This document shows, in pieces, positions 1 to 6,484 of a stretch of 7,513 nucleotides of DNA. The stretch's first letter is position 1; the number at the start of each line of letters is the position of its first letter. A program made the translations under genes and the position numbers. The notes beneath the pieces were generated by a model that saw only the letters and a list, made by a program, of their open reading frames with translations, had not been told where the DNA came from and searched no databases. Source of the stretch: Actinomycetota bacterium (GTDB lineage: Bacteria; Actinomycetota; Actinomycetes; Nanopelagicales; Nanopelagicaceae); the NCBI GenBank assembly GCA_009700715.1, contig WLLM01000031.1, positions 1 through 7,513 of the forward strand, written 5' to 3'.

Positions 1-2
1 GT

Positions 3-608
3 GGACTTCTTTACGATTTACATAACGATAAAGTTTTAGAACAGTGGATGATTGCGCCAACAGAACTACAAAAAGCGGTAGATCTTTTGCGAGTGGCTAT
101 TCCAAATGTTTCATTTGCCGTTGAATCAAATGATCACTTCCATCGCGAGAAGGCGTACATCCCGCGTTGGGATATCGGAATGGATGATGTTGGCGTCGAC
201 AATATCGATACCGTTACAAATCGCCCAGCGCTTAAATTATTGGCAAGACTTTCACAACAGGAAATTTCAGCCGATGAGATGTTGGCGATCGCAACTCCAG
301 TATTACAAGGCGTCGTAAATGTGACTCACTCTGCAAATAACGATTCACTTCTCGAAATATCTGCACTTGGTGTATCTAAAGGTGAAACGCTGGCGATGAT
401 GGCAGCACGTATCGGAATCTCTGCTGAAGATTGTGTCGCCTTTGGCGATAACCCAAATGATTTCTCAATGTTGCAATGGGCGGGACGTTCATATGCAATG
501 ATCGATGGCCATCACGCAGGGCCAGCAAATGCCAAAGATGTAGCGCCACCTCATAACCAAGATGGCGTTGCGATCGTTATTGAACGACTGCTCGAACTGC
601 CTCAGTAA
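3..608 (+). CDS. HAD-superfamily hydrolase, Cof-type (IIB), 3' part only
   Basis: The reading frame has no stop between the left edge and the first in-window ATG at 48. The gene therefore almost certainly starts upstream, and the ATG at 48 is an internal Met (residue 16 of the 201 visible). The C-terminal half of a haloacid dehalogenase-type phosphatase is recognisable. There is a conserved Lys in a KGETL motif (visible residue 126, HAD motif III). The Mg2+-binding motif IV follows as FGDNPND (about residues 137-143), then a hydrophobic MLQWAG segment typical of Cof-like proteins. The nucleophile Asp (DxD, motif I) must lie outside the window. The cap-domain region lies in the first half of what is visible. 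Cof-type enzymes are cytosolic phosphatases acting on sugar phosphates, nucleotides or cofactor phosphates; the substrate cannot be told from sequence. It ends 47 nt before a tRNA-Ser gene. Confidence 0.87.
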   Translation, partial: GLLYDLHNDKVLEQWMIAPTELQKAVDLLRVAIPNVSFAVESNDHFHREKAYIPRWDIGMDDVGVDNIDTVTNRPALKLLARLSQQEISADEMLAIATPVLQGVVNVTHSANNDSLLEISALGVSKGETLAMMAARIGISAEDCVAFGDNPNDFSMLQWAGRSYAMIDGHHAGPANAKDVAPPHNQDGVAIVIERLLELPQ

Positions 609-642
609 TTAGCGCCGATTTTTAATGCCTTCCAACTTCGGG

Positions 643-648
643 TAATCT
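643..648 (+). promoter_or_regulatory. Possible -10 element (TAATCT) for tRNA-Ser
   Basis: TAATCT fits the actinobacterial TANNNT -10 pattern and lies 7 nt before the mature tRNA 5' end. A poor -35 match (TTTTAA, 620-625) sits 17 nt upstream. The implied 5' leader would be only about 1 nt, which is unusually short, and read-through from the HAD gene is an equally good explanation. Confidence 0.22.
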
Positions 649-655
649 CTCCCAC

Positions 656-741
656 GGAGGGCTCGCATAGCGGCCGAGTGCACCGGTCTTGAAAACCGGC
701 AAACGAAAGTTTCGTGGGTTCAAATCCCACGCCCTCCGCCA
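656..741 (+). tRNA. tRNA-Ser (anticodon UGA), CCA encoded
   Basis: The full cloverleaf can be drawn by hand. The 7-bp acceptor GGAGGGC (656-662) pairs with GCCCTCC (731-737), followed by discriminator G738 and an encoded CCA (739-741). The anticodon stem CCGGT/ACCGG (683-687 / 695-699) closes the 7-nt loop CTTGAAA, with anticodon TGA at 690-692. A long variable arm (AAAC-GAAA-GTTT, about 701-712) and the discriminator G mark it as a class II serine tRNA. The T arm is GTGGG-TTCAAAT-CCCAC (714-730). It reads UCA and, by wobble, other UCN serine codons. Confidence 0.97.
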
Positions 742-754
742 TTTTTCTCTTGCT

Positions 755-801
755 GTGGCTGACTTCATAGCCAGCCCGCGGGGCTACGCCTAGCCACTTT
801 T
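755..801 (+). terminator. Inverted-repeat cluster, possible weak terminator after tRNA-Ser
   Basis: Two short hairpins lie in tandem: TGGCT/AGCCA (756-760 / 769-773) and GGCTA/TAGCC (782-786 / 791-795, 4-nt loop). The second is followed by AC and then TTTT (798-801), resembling a weak intrinsic terminator. GTGGCT (755-760) can also pair with AGCCAC (792-797), which excludes both small hairpins. The position, between a tRNA and the sdh cluster, suits transcript separation. The stems are short and the T tract brief, so function is uncertain. Confidence 0.33.
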
Positions 802-832
802 GCTAATCAAGCGCACACTTCTCCTTATTAAT
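800..832 (+). promoter_or_regulatory. Weak candidate promoter for the sdh cluster
   Basis: TTGCTA (800-805) resembles a -35 box and the AT-rich TTATTAAT (825-832) could hold a -10. The spacing of about 19-20 nt is long and neither hexamer is close to consensus. A promoter is expected somewhere in this 124-nt spacer because the upstream element is a tRNA; this is only the best local guess. Confidence 0.2.
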
Positions 833-865
833 ACAAATTCCTGAAAAGGAGTTAAAGGGGTAGAA

Positions 866-1666
866 ATGTCCGGAGTATTTTCTCCAACACGCGCCAAGAT
901 TAAAGAGCGCACGCTTCGAACCGATAAATGGTGGTTGCAACCTGCGATTACATTCGCGGTCTTATTTAGCTTCATCATCTATGCGACATTCCGAGCGTTT
1001 GAAGGCGACAACTACTTTGTAGAACCACTGATCTCACCTTTCTATTCGCCATGTCTTTCACAAGCATGTGTCGAAGGTTCGACGATCTTTGGTTGGACAC
1101 CAGTAAGCGCGGAAATATTTAACTTTGCACTTTCACCAGCGCTAATTATTCTGATCTTCCCACTTGGTTTCCGTATGACTTGTTACTACTACCGCAAGGC
1201 TTACTACCGTGCGTTCTGGTTATCACCACCAGCATGTGCAGTTGCCGAACCACACAGCAAGTACACCGGCGAAACACGTGCACCACTTATCTTGCAGAAC
1301 GCGCACCGTTGGTTCTTCTACGCCGGTTTGCTATTTAACGTATTCCTTACTTATGACGCAGTGATCTCATTTAAGAACGCGGAAGGCGAATGGGGACATA
1401 TGAGCGTTGGTTCGCTAGTACTTCTTGCGAGCTCAACACTTCTCTGGTTCTACTCACTTTCTTGCCACACCTGTCGTCACACAGTTGGTGGACGTTTGAA
1501 GCACTTCTCTAAGCACCCAATTCGCTACAAGCTTTGGAGCTGGGTTTCTGTTCTTAACCATTCACATCAGCAATTTGCTTGGTATTCACTTGCCGCAGTT
1601 GCCTTTGCCGATATCTATGTCCGCCAAGTTGCAACTGGCGCCTGGACCAACTTCTACTTCTTCTAA
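866..1666 (+). CDS. sdhC: Succinate dehydrogenase (Sdh1 / type F) membrane anchor subunit
   Basis: The 266-residue integral membrane protein anchors the SdhAB dimer and hands electrons to quinone, probably menaquinone in an actinobacterium. Its length and features match the single anchor subunit of mycobacterial Sdh1 (Rv0249c type, about 273 residues) rather than the small classical SdhC/SdhD pair. About five hydrophobic segments are visible, near residues 26-44, 87-104, 148-167, 180-198 and 236-252. Conserved-looking stretches include SPPACAVAEP (120-129), QNAHRWFFYAG (144-154) and CHTCRHTVGGR (200-210). C200, H201, C203 and H205 are candidate ligands for the membrane-embedded Rieske-type [2Fe-2S] cluster reported in M. 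smegmatis Sdh1; which residues are ligands is my inference. Two more Cys (63, 68) lie in the first extramembrane loop. The start is supported by AAAGGGG at 854-860, 5 nt before the ATG. First gene of the sdhCAB-crcB cluster. Confidence 0.93.
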   Translation: MSGVFSPTRAKIKERTLRTDKWWLQPAITFAVLFSFIIYATFRAFEGDNYFVEPLISPFYSPCLSQACVEGSTIFGWTPVSAEIFNFALSPALIILIFPLGFRMTCYYYRKAYYRAFWLSPPACAVAEPHSKYTGETRAPLILQNAHRWFFYAGLLFNVFLTYDAVISFKNAEGEWGHMSVGSLVLLASSTLLWFYSLSCHTCRHTVGGRLKHFSKHPIRYKLWSWVSVLNHSHQQFAWYSLAAVAFADIYVRQVATGAWTNFYFF

Positions 1667-1670
1667 AGGA
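1665..1670 (+). promoter_or_regulatory. Ribosome binding site AAAGGA that decides the sdhA start
   Basis: AAAGGA overlaps the sdhC stop codon (1664-1666). It directly abuts the upstream ATG at 1670, leaving no spacer for that start, but lies 11 nt before the in-frame ATG at 1682. The ATG at 1682 is therefore the more plausible start of sdhA. Confidence 0.6.
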
Positions 1671-1681
1671 TGCCAATAGAT

Positions 1682-3568
1682 ATGACAAACGCTCTAGAAC
1701 GCCACAAATACGATGTATTGGTAATTGGTGCCGGCGGTGCTGGTCTGCGCGCTGCAGTTGAAGCTCGCGAATCGGGTCTGCGCGTAGCAATCATCTGTAA
1801 ATCACTATTCGGCAAGGCCCACACAGTTATGGCTGAAGGTGGCGCTGCCGCATCTATGGGTAACGCGAATTCAAACGATAACTGGAAAGTTCACTTCCGC
1901 GACACTATGCGTGGCGGAAAATTCCTTAACCATTTCCGTATGGCAGAGCTTCACGCTAAAGAATCTCCAGATCGCATCTGGGAACTTGAAATGTGGGGCG
2001 CGCTCTTTGATCGCACTAAAGAAGGAAAGATCAGCCAACGCAACTTCGGTGGACACGAATATCCACGCCTTGCACACGTCGGTGACCGCACAGGTCTAGA
2101 ACTTATTCGCACAATGCAACAGAAGATCGTTGCCTTGCAACAAGCAGATAAGCGCGAGCACGGTGATTACGAATCACATATTAAAGTTTTCGCAGAACTT
2201 ACAATCACTGAAATTCTGAAAGAGAACGGCAAGATCGCTGGCGCATATGGTTACTGGCGCGAATCAGGATCTGAAGTTCTATTCGAAGCACCTGCAGTAA
2301 TCATTGCAACTGGCGGCGTCGGAAAGACTTTTAAAATTACCTCCAACTCATGGGAAGGCACTGGCGATGGCCATGCACTTGCCCTAAAAGCTGGCGCAAA
2401 CTTGGTTGATATGGAGTTCTTGCAATTCCACCCAACCGGAATGGTTTGGCCACCATCAGTTCGCGGAATTCTTGTAACCGAATCTGTTCGCGGTGAAGGC
2501 GGAATTCTTACCAACAACAAAGGTGAGCGCTTCATGTTTAAGTACATCCCAGATGTATTCAAAGATAAGTACGCAGATAATGAAGCAGAAGCTGATCGTT
2601 GGTATGAAGATCAGGACAATAACCGCCGTCCACCAGAGCTTTTGCCGCGAGATGAAGTTGCGCGCGCGATTAACTCTGAAGTTAAAGCCGGCCGCGGTAC
2701 CGAACACGGTGGTGTTTTCCTAGATGTTTCAAAGCGTCTTTCTGCTGAAGTAATTAAGAAGCGCCTGCCATCTATGTGGCACCAGTTCTACGAATTAGCT
2801 GGCGTTGACATTACAAAGGAGCCGATGGAAGTTGGCCCAACCTGTCACTACGTAATGGGTGGCGTGGAAGTTGAGCCAGATACTGCAGCAGCAGTTGGAG
2901 TTCCAGGACTCTTCGCTGCAGGTGAAGTTGCCGGCGGAATGCACGGTTCAAATCGCCTTGGTGGAAACTCACTTTCAGATCTCTTGGTCTTTGGTCGTCG
3001 CGCCGGAATGGGAGCAGCTGCCTACGTTAAGCAGACAACTGCCACACCTGTTTCAGATGCAAACGTTGCAGCAGCAGCCGCGCGTATCGAAGCGCCATTT
3101 GCACGAAGCGGTGGAGAGAATTCATATTCACTCCACGCAGAGTTGCAAGAAGTTACACATAACTTGGTTGGAATCATCCGTACCGGTGCCGAGCTAAAGG
3201 ATGCAATTGAAAAGATTGCAGAAATCAGAAAGCGCAGTGCAAATGTGGCGGTTGCTGGCGGACGTAAGTTCAACCCAGGATTCCACTTGGCATTCGACCT
3301 CGACAATATGTTGTTGGTTGCCGAGAGCACTGCAAAGTCTGCAATCGGCCGCGAAGAATCACGCGGTGGTCACACACGCGATGACTTCCCAGGAATGGAT
3401 TCAGGTTGGCGTCAGTACAACCACATCTCATCATTCGATGGCACTCAAGTAAGCGTGCGCAAGCAAGCGTTGCCATTTATGCCAAAGGACCTCTTTGACC
3501 TCTTTGAAGTTGATGAACTTAAGAAGTACATGACACCGGAAGAAATTGCGAAAGGCGGTTCCAACTAA
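1682..3568 (+). CDS. sdhA: Succinate dehydrogenase flavoprotein subunit
   Basis: This is the catalytic subunit, oxidising succinate to fumarate with FAD on the cytoplasmic face of the complex. From the ATG at 1682 it has 628 residues, normal for the family (the mycobacterial Sdh1 homologue is about 646). An in-frame ATG at 1670 would add four residues but has no room for a ribosome binding site. Visible motifs in order: the dinucleotide-binding GAGGAG near residues 16-21; H47 in AHTVMAEGG, the usual site of covalent FAD attachment; QFHPTG with H250, a dicarboxylate-binding residue; RGEGG at 270-274; PRDEVARA with R323, the expected proton-shuttle arginine; TCHYVMGG with H389; and GSNRLGGNSL with R425. 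All key residues of a working succinate dehydrogenase/fumarate reductase flavoprotein are present. The neighbouring anchor and sdhB favour succinate oxidation, but direction cannot be proven from sequence. The stop overlaps the sdhB start by 1 nt (TAATG), suggesting translational coupling. Confidence 0.97.
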   Translation: MTNALERHKYDVLVIGAGGAGLRAAVEARESGLRVAIICKSLFGKAHTVMAEGGAAASMGNANSNDNWKVHFRDTMRGGKFLNHFRMAELHAKESPDRIWELEMWGALFDRTKEGKISQRNFGGHEYPRLAHVGDRTGLELIRTMQQKIVALQQADKREHGDYESHIKVFAELTITEILKENGKIAGAYGYWRESGSEVLFEAPAVIIATGGVGKTFKITSNSWEGTGDGHALALKAGANLVDMEFLQFHPTGMVWPPSVRGILVTESVRGEGGILTNNKGERFMFKYIPDVFKDKYADNEAEADRWYEDQDNNRRPPELLPRDEVARAINSEVKAGRGTEHGGVFLDVSKRLSAEVIKKRLPSMWHQFYELAGVDITKEPMEVGPTCHYVMGGVEVEPDTAAAVGVPGLFAAGEVAGGMHGSNRLGGNSLSDLLVFGRRAGMGAAAYVKQTTATPVSDANVAAAAARIEAPFARSGGENSYSLHAELQEVTHNLVGIIRTGAELKDAIEKIAEIRKRSANVAVAGGRKFNPGFHLAFDLDNMLLVAESTAKSAIGREESRGGHTRDDFPGMDSGWRQYNHISSFDGTQVSVRKQALPFMPKDLFDLFEVDELKKYMTPEEIAKGGSN

Positions 3569-4326
3569 TGGCGCGCAAAATAAATCTTCGCATCTGGCGA
3601 GGAGACTCAACTAACGGTGGACTTCAAGATGTTCAGGTTGAAGCCAACGAAGGTGAAGTAGTCCTCGATGTAATTCACCGCGTTCAAGCAACCCAAATGG
3701 GCGATCTAGCTGTGCGTTGGAACTGTAAGGCTGGCAAGTGCGGATCCTGTTCGATGGAGATCAACGGCAAGCCACGTCTGGCATGTATGACACAAGTAGC
3801 TGCATACGGTGAAGACGAAACTATTACCGTTACTCCACTTCGCGCATTCCCTGTTATTAAAGACCTCGTAACCGATGTCTCTTTTAACTACCAAAAGGCG
3901 ATGGAGATCCCGGCATATGCACCACCTGCTGATCTAAAGCCAGGTGAAGCTCGTATGGAGCAGGTAGATGTTGAGCGCTCGCAAGAGTTCCGCAAGTGCA
4001 TCGAATGTTTCTTGTGCCAGAACACCTGTCACGTAATCCGCGATCACGAAGAGAATAAGAAGTCATTTGCTGGCCCACGATTCTTTATTCGTATTGCAGA
4101 ACTCGATATGCACCCACTCGATATCTTGAAGAATCGCAAGCGCACTGCGCAAGAAGAGCACGGACTTGGCATGTGTAACATCACCAAGTGCTGTACTGAA
4201 GTTTGCCCAGAGCACATCAAGATCACCGATAACGCAATTATTCCGATGAAGGAGCGCGTTGTAGATATTAAGTACGATCCAGCACGCATGTTTTCGGGTC
4301 TGCTCAAGCGAGAGAAGCGCAACTAA
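3568..4326 (+). CDS. sdhB: Succinate dehydrogenase iron-sulfur subunit
   Basis: The 252-residue electron-transfer subunit connects FAD in SdhA to the membrane anchor. The N-terminal ferredoxin-type domain has the [2Fe-2S] ligands C53, C58, C61 and C73 (WNCKAGKCGSC...LAC). The C-terminal domain has C144, C147, C150 and C154 (CIECFLCQNTC), plus C203, C209 and C213 (CNITKCCTEVCP). By spacing against the E. coli protein these supply one [4Fe-4S] cluster (144, 147, 150, 213) and one [3Fe-4S] cluster (154, 203, 209). C208 is an extra, adjacent cysteine. Length and ligand spacing are typical and the gene is intact. The ATG shares one base with the sdhA stop; a moderate AAAGG (3551-3555) lies 12 nt upstream. 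Confidence 0.97.
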   Translation: MARKINLRIWRGDSTNGGLQDVQVEANEGEVVLDVIHRVQATQMGDLAVRWNCKAGKCGSCSMEINGKPRLACMTQVAAYGEDETITVTPLRAFPVIKDLVTDVSFNYQKAMEIPAYAPPADLKPGEARMEQVDVERSQEFRKCIECFLCQNTCHVIRDHEENKKSFAGPRFFIRIAELDMHPLDILKNRKRTAQEEHGLGMCNITKCCTEVCPEHIKITDNAIIPMKERVVDIKYDPARMFSGLLKREKRN

Positions 4327-4328
4327 AG

Positions 4329-4682
4329 ATGAAGTCACTGCTACTCGTCGCTATTGGCGGCGTAGCAGGAACCCTAGTTCGCTTTGCGCTTTCTATCGCC
4401 ATTCCAAATGATCGATTTGGAACGCTTACTGCAAATCTCTTAGGTGTTGCTCTTGCCAGCGCGCTCTTGGTTTTAATGGAACGTCGCGGCGTAACAGAAC
4501 TACGCCATTTATTGTTACCAGGTTTCTGTGCTGGAATGACAACTTTCTCTGCGGTGACCGTACAAGTTGTTGAACCTATTTCTGGTGGAGCACTTTTTCT
4601 AGTTGAAAACGTTGTGTTAAGCCTGTTGATCGTTCTAATTGTTCTGCCTATTAGCCGCAAGTTAATTCCGGTGCGAAAATGA
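4329..4682 (+). CDS. crcB: CrcB/FluC fluoride channel, first of a pair
   Basis: This 117-residue, four-helix membrane protein belongs to the CrcB/Fluc family, which lets toxic fluoride leave the cytoplasm. Family marks are GGVAGTLVR (10-18), the pore-associated Asn in ANLLG (N36) and GFCAGMTTFS (65-74) at the TM3 break. The usual TTFSTF is TTFSAV here: F73 is kept and the second Phe is V76. Lys/Arg lie at the N-terminus (K2), in the TM2-TM3 loop (R52, R53, R59) and at the C-terminus (R110, K111, R116, K117), with one (R29) in the other loops, predicting both ends in the cytoplasm. It begins 2 nt after the sdhB stop and overlaps the next gene by 4 nt. No strong ribosome binding site is seen, so coupling to sdhB translation is likely. 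It probably works as a heterodimer with the next gene's product. Confidence 0.92.
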   Translation: MKSLLLVAIGGVAGTLVRFALSIAIPNDRFGTLTANLLGVALASALLVLMERRGVTELRHLLLPGFCAGMTTFSAVTVQVVEPISGGALFLVENVVLSLLIVLIVLPISRKLIPVRK

Positions 4683-5017
4683 ATACGCTATATGTGATTT
4701 TAGGAGCTGCTCTCGGAGCACCAGCCCGCTTTGCAATTGATCAATACATACGTAAATTCACCGAAAAGCCCTACGGAATCTTCCTTGTAAATGTAATCGG
4801 CTCATTTGTTATTGGGCTGACATATACAAAGACCGAACACGTGCATGACTTATTTGCAGTTGGTTTTGCGGGAGCGTTTACGACTTGGTCAACCTTTATG
4901 CTCGATATTTATCTAGGTTTTGAGCTAAAGCGTTATCGCGAGATAACTATCAACTTAGTTATGTCACTTGGCTTTGGACTACTTGCTGCGTACGCGGGGC
5001 TACAGCTAGTTAGTTAA
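4679..5017 (+). CDS. crcB: CrcB/FluC fluoride channel, second of a pair
   Basis: The 112-residue, four-helix CrcB/Fluc protein is the likely partner of the preceding gene product, which it overlaps by ATGA (4679-4682). Family marks are GAALGAPARF (9-18), the conserved Asn in VNVIG (N38) and GFAGAFTTWSTF (62-73). The first pore Phe is replaced by W70 while the second, F73, is kept, the reverse of the upstream copy. Positive residues sit in loop 1 (R25, K26, K30) and loop 3 (K84, R85, R87). There are none at either terminus and only K51 in loop 2, which predicts both ends outside, opposite to the partner. Fluc channels are antiparallel dimers, so two oppositely biased genes are expected to encode a fixed-orientation heterodimer. 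The stop codon overlaps the convergent aminopeptidase stop. Confidence 0.92.
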   Translation: MNTLYVILGAALGAPARFAIDQYIRKFTEKPYGIFLVNVIGSFVIGLTYTKTEHVHDLFAVGFAGAFTTWSTFMLDIYLGFELKRYREITINLVMSLGFGLLAAYAGLQLVS

Positions 5018-6465
5018 CCGAGGATCGAGGCAATCCAAGCTTCGATGGCATCAGGATGGCGCGGGATATCTTCACTTAAGTTTCGGCAACCATCAGCAGT
5101 AACAATTACATCGTCTTCAATTCGAATACCGATTCCGCGGTATTCCGGTGCAAAAAGTTCGTCATCAGGTTGGATGTAAAGTCCTGGTTCAACAGTAATA
5201 ACCATTCCTTCACGCAATACCCCACCACGGAAATTCTCTTCACGCGCTTTGTCGCAATCATGGACATCCAGACCTAAGTGATGGCTTACTCCGTGCAAAG
5301 TCCAACGACGATGCAATCCGACATCTGGTTGCATAGATTCTTCAGCGCTAACTGTTAGAACACCCATATCAGCCAAGCCTTGGGCAAGCACGCGTTGAGC
5401 CGCCCGGTTAACATCTAAGAACGGAACTCCTGGTTTTACCGCAGCAAAACCTGCAAGTTGTGCTTCATAGACCAACATATATAAAGCACGCTGAGCTGGT
5501 GTGAATTTTCCATTAATTGGCAAGGTGCGAGTGATATCTGCTGTGTAGAAAGAATCCATTTCCACGCCAGCATCGAGCAACAACAATTCTCCGTTACGAA
5601 CTGCTCCATCGTTGCGGATCCAGTGCAGAACACATGCATGCGAACCAGCGGCAGCGATCGTTGTATATCCAACGTCATTGCCTTCTAAGCGAGCACGCCC
5701 ATAGAAAGCGCCTTCCACAATACGTTCACCGCGCGGATGATCAGCAGCAGCCGGTAATGCAGCGATTACATCGGAAAATCCGCGACCAGTTGCATCAACG
5801 GCGGCCTGCAATTGGCCAACTTCGTATTCGTCTTTAATCAAACGTTGTTCAGAGGCAAAAGTTTGGAACTCAGCTTCACGTGCGTGAACTGAGATCAACT
5901 TATCCATCAAGGTATCTTCACCGCGTATTAATAGCGTTTCCTTGCTAAAGCGCAAAAGATTTTCGATGTCATCTACGTTACGAGTTTCTATTTGATAGAC
6001 GGTCGCAGCCTCTTCAAGTGTGAAGTGACGGCCCACCCAAAGTTCGCCATATTTGCGATCGGTATAGAAAGCATGTGTTTCGCGTGTTGAGCGAGGATGT
6101 AAATAGAGATACGCGTCATGGCCACCTTCGGCCTTTGGTTCCATAACTAAAACTGAATCTGGCACTGCATCCGAACCCTGCACGCCACTATAGAAAGCAA
6201 ATGCGCTATGTGGGCGATAAAGATATTCAGTGTCATTGGAACGAGTCTTGTAATTACCTGAAGGAATCACCAAGCGAATATTTGGATATGCATCCGATAA
6301 AACTTGGCGACGCGTAAATGCGTATGTGACTACATCTAGAGGATGCAAGCCTTCAAGGTCAGAGGGCGCCCAGCCAGTGCGCATAAATTCTGCGTAACGC
6401 GCCGTAGGTGCAACGTCATATGGACGTGCATTCTTTATTACTGGGACTTCAACCTTCTCATTCAT
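5014..6465 (-). CDS. pepP: Xaa-Pro aminopeptidase (aminopeptidase P, M24B)
   Basis: The 483-residue cytosolic metallopeptidase releases the N-terminal residue from peptides with proline in the second position. The N-terminal aminopeptidase P domain covers about residues 45-175 (PSGNYKTRSND at 68-78). The C-terminal pita-bread domain carries the complete dimetal site by alignment with E. coli PepP: D298 (LLLDAG), D310 (ADITRT), H395 (HGVSHHLGLDVHD), E426 (TVEPGLY) and E450 (IRIEDD). H281, H391 and H402 correspond to its catalytic-pocket histidines. The frame extends upstream to an ATG at 6585, but those extra 40 residues lie antisense to the signal peptide of the divergent gene and look unlike the family, so the ATG at 6465 is preferred. 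No Shine-Dalgarno precedes it, and a TACTCT -10 lies 7 nt upstream, suggesting a leaderless message. Its stop interlocks with that of crcB2. Confidence 0.94.
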   Translation of the reverse strand: MNEKVEVPVIKNARPYDVAPTARYAEFMRTGWAPSDLEGLHPLDVVTYAFTRRQVLSDAYPNIRLVIPSGNYKTRSNDTEYLYRPHSAFAFYSGVQGSDAVPDSVLVMEPKAEGGHDAYLYLHPRSTRETHAFYTDRKYGELWVGRHFTLEEAATVYQIETRNVDDIENLLRFSKETLLIRGEDTLMDKLISVHAREAEFQTFASEQRLIKDEYEVGQLQAAVDATGRGFSDVIAALPAAADHPRGERIVEGAFYGRARLEGNDVGYTTIAAAGSHACVLHWIRNDGAVRNGELLLLDAGVEMDSFYTADITRTLPINGKFTPAQRALYMLVYEAQLAGFAAVKPGVPFLDVNRAAQRVLAQGLADMGVLTVSAEESMQPDVGLHRRWTLHGVSHHLGLDVHDCDKAREENFRGGVLREGMVITVEPGLYIQPDDELFAPEYRGIGIRIEDDVIVTADGCRNLSEDIPRHPDAIEAWIASILG

Positions 6466-6472
6466 ATCGCTT

Positions 6473-6478
6473 AGAGTA
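6473..6478 (-). promoter_or_regulatory. Candidate -10 (TACTCT) for leaderless aminopeptidase mRNA
   Basis: Read on the minus strand, TACTCT fits TANNNT and ends 7 nt before the ATG at 6465. That would place the transcription start at or within a nucleotide of the start codon. The absence of any purine-rich ribosome binding site in the same stretch supports this. No clear -35 was found. Confidence 0.35.
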
Positions 6479-6484
6479 CATAAT
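6479..6484 (+). promoter_or_regulatory. Candidate -10 (CATAAT) for leaderless secreted-nuclease mRNA
   Basis: CATAAT differs from TATAAT at one position and ends 6 nt before the ATG at 6491, the spacing expected for a leaderless transcript. The bases between it and the start (GAACCC) hold no Shine-Dalgarno. It directly abuts the opposite-strand -10 candidate at 6473-6478. Confidence 0.4.

Noticed and set aside
48..608. Complete 186-residue HAD protein starting at the ATG at 48
   Set aside because: The frame stays open to the left edge with family-like sequence before this Met, and the essential N-terminal DxD motif is absent, so the gene is truncated by the window edge.
656..741. tRNA gene as an integration (attachment) site
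   Set aside because: No integrase gene and no repeat of the tRNA 3' end is found anywhere in the window.
790..978. 62-codon minus-strand frame over the sdhC leader and start
   Set aside because: It overlaps the sdhC start antisense, shows no recognisable motif and would require coding through the sdhC ribosome binding site.
1666..1682. Missing second anchor gene (sdhD)
   Set aside because: The single 266-residue anchor matches the Sdh1 type, which has only three subunits, so no gene has been lost.
4300..4330. Possible fluoride riboswitch ahead of the crcB pair
   Set aside because: Only 2 nt separate sdhB from crcB, and I saw no convincing pseudoknot-type leader in the sdhB end or in the 742-865 spacer.
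4044..4660. Three overlapping minus-strand frames opposite sdhB and crcB
   Set aside because: They are antisense shadows of two confidently identified genes, with no domain-like features.
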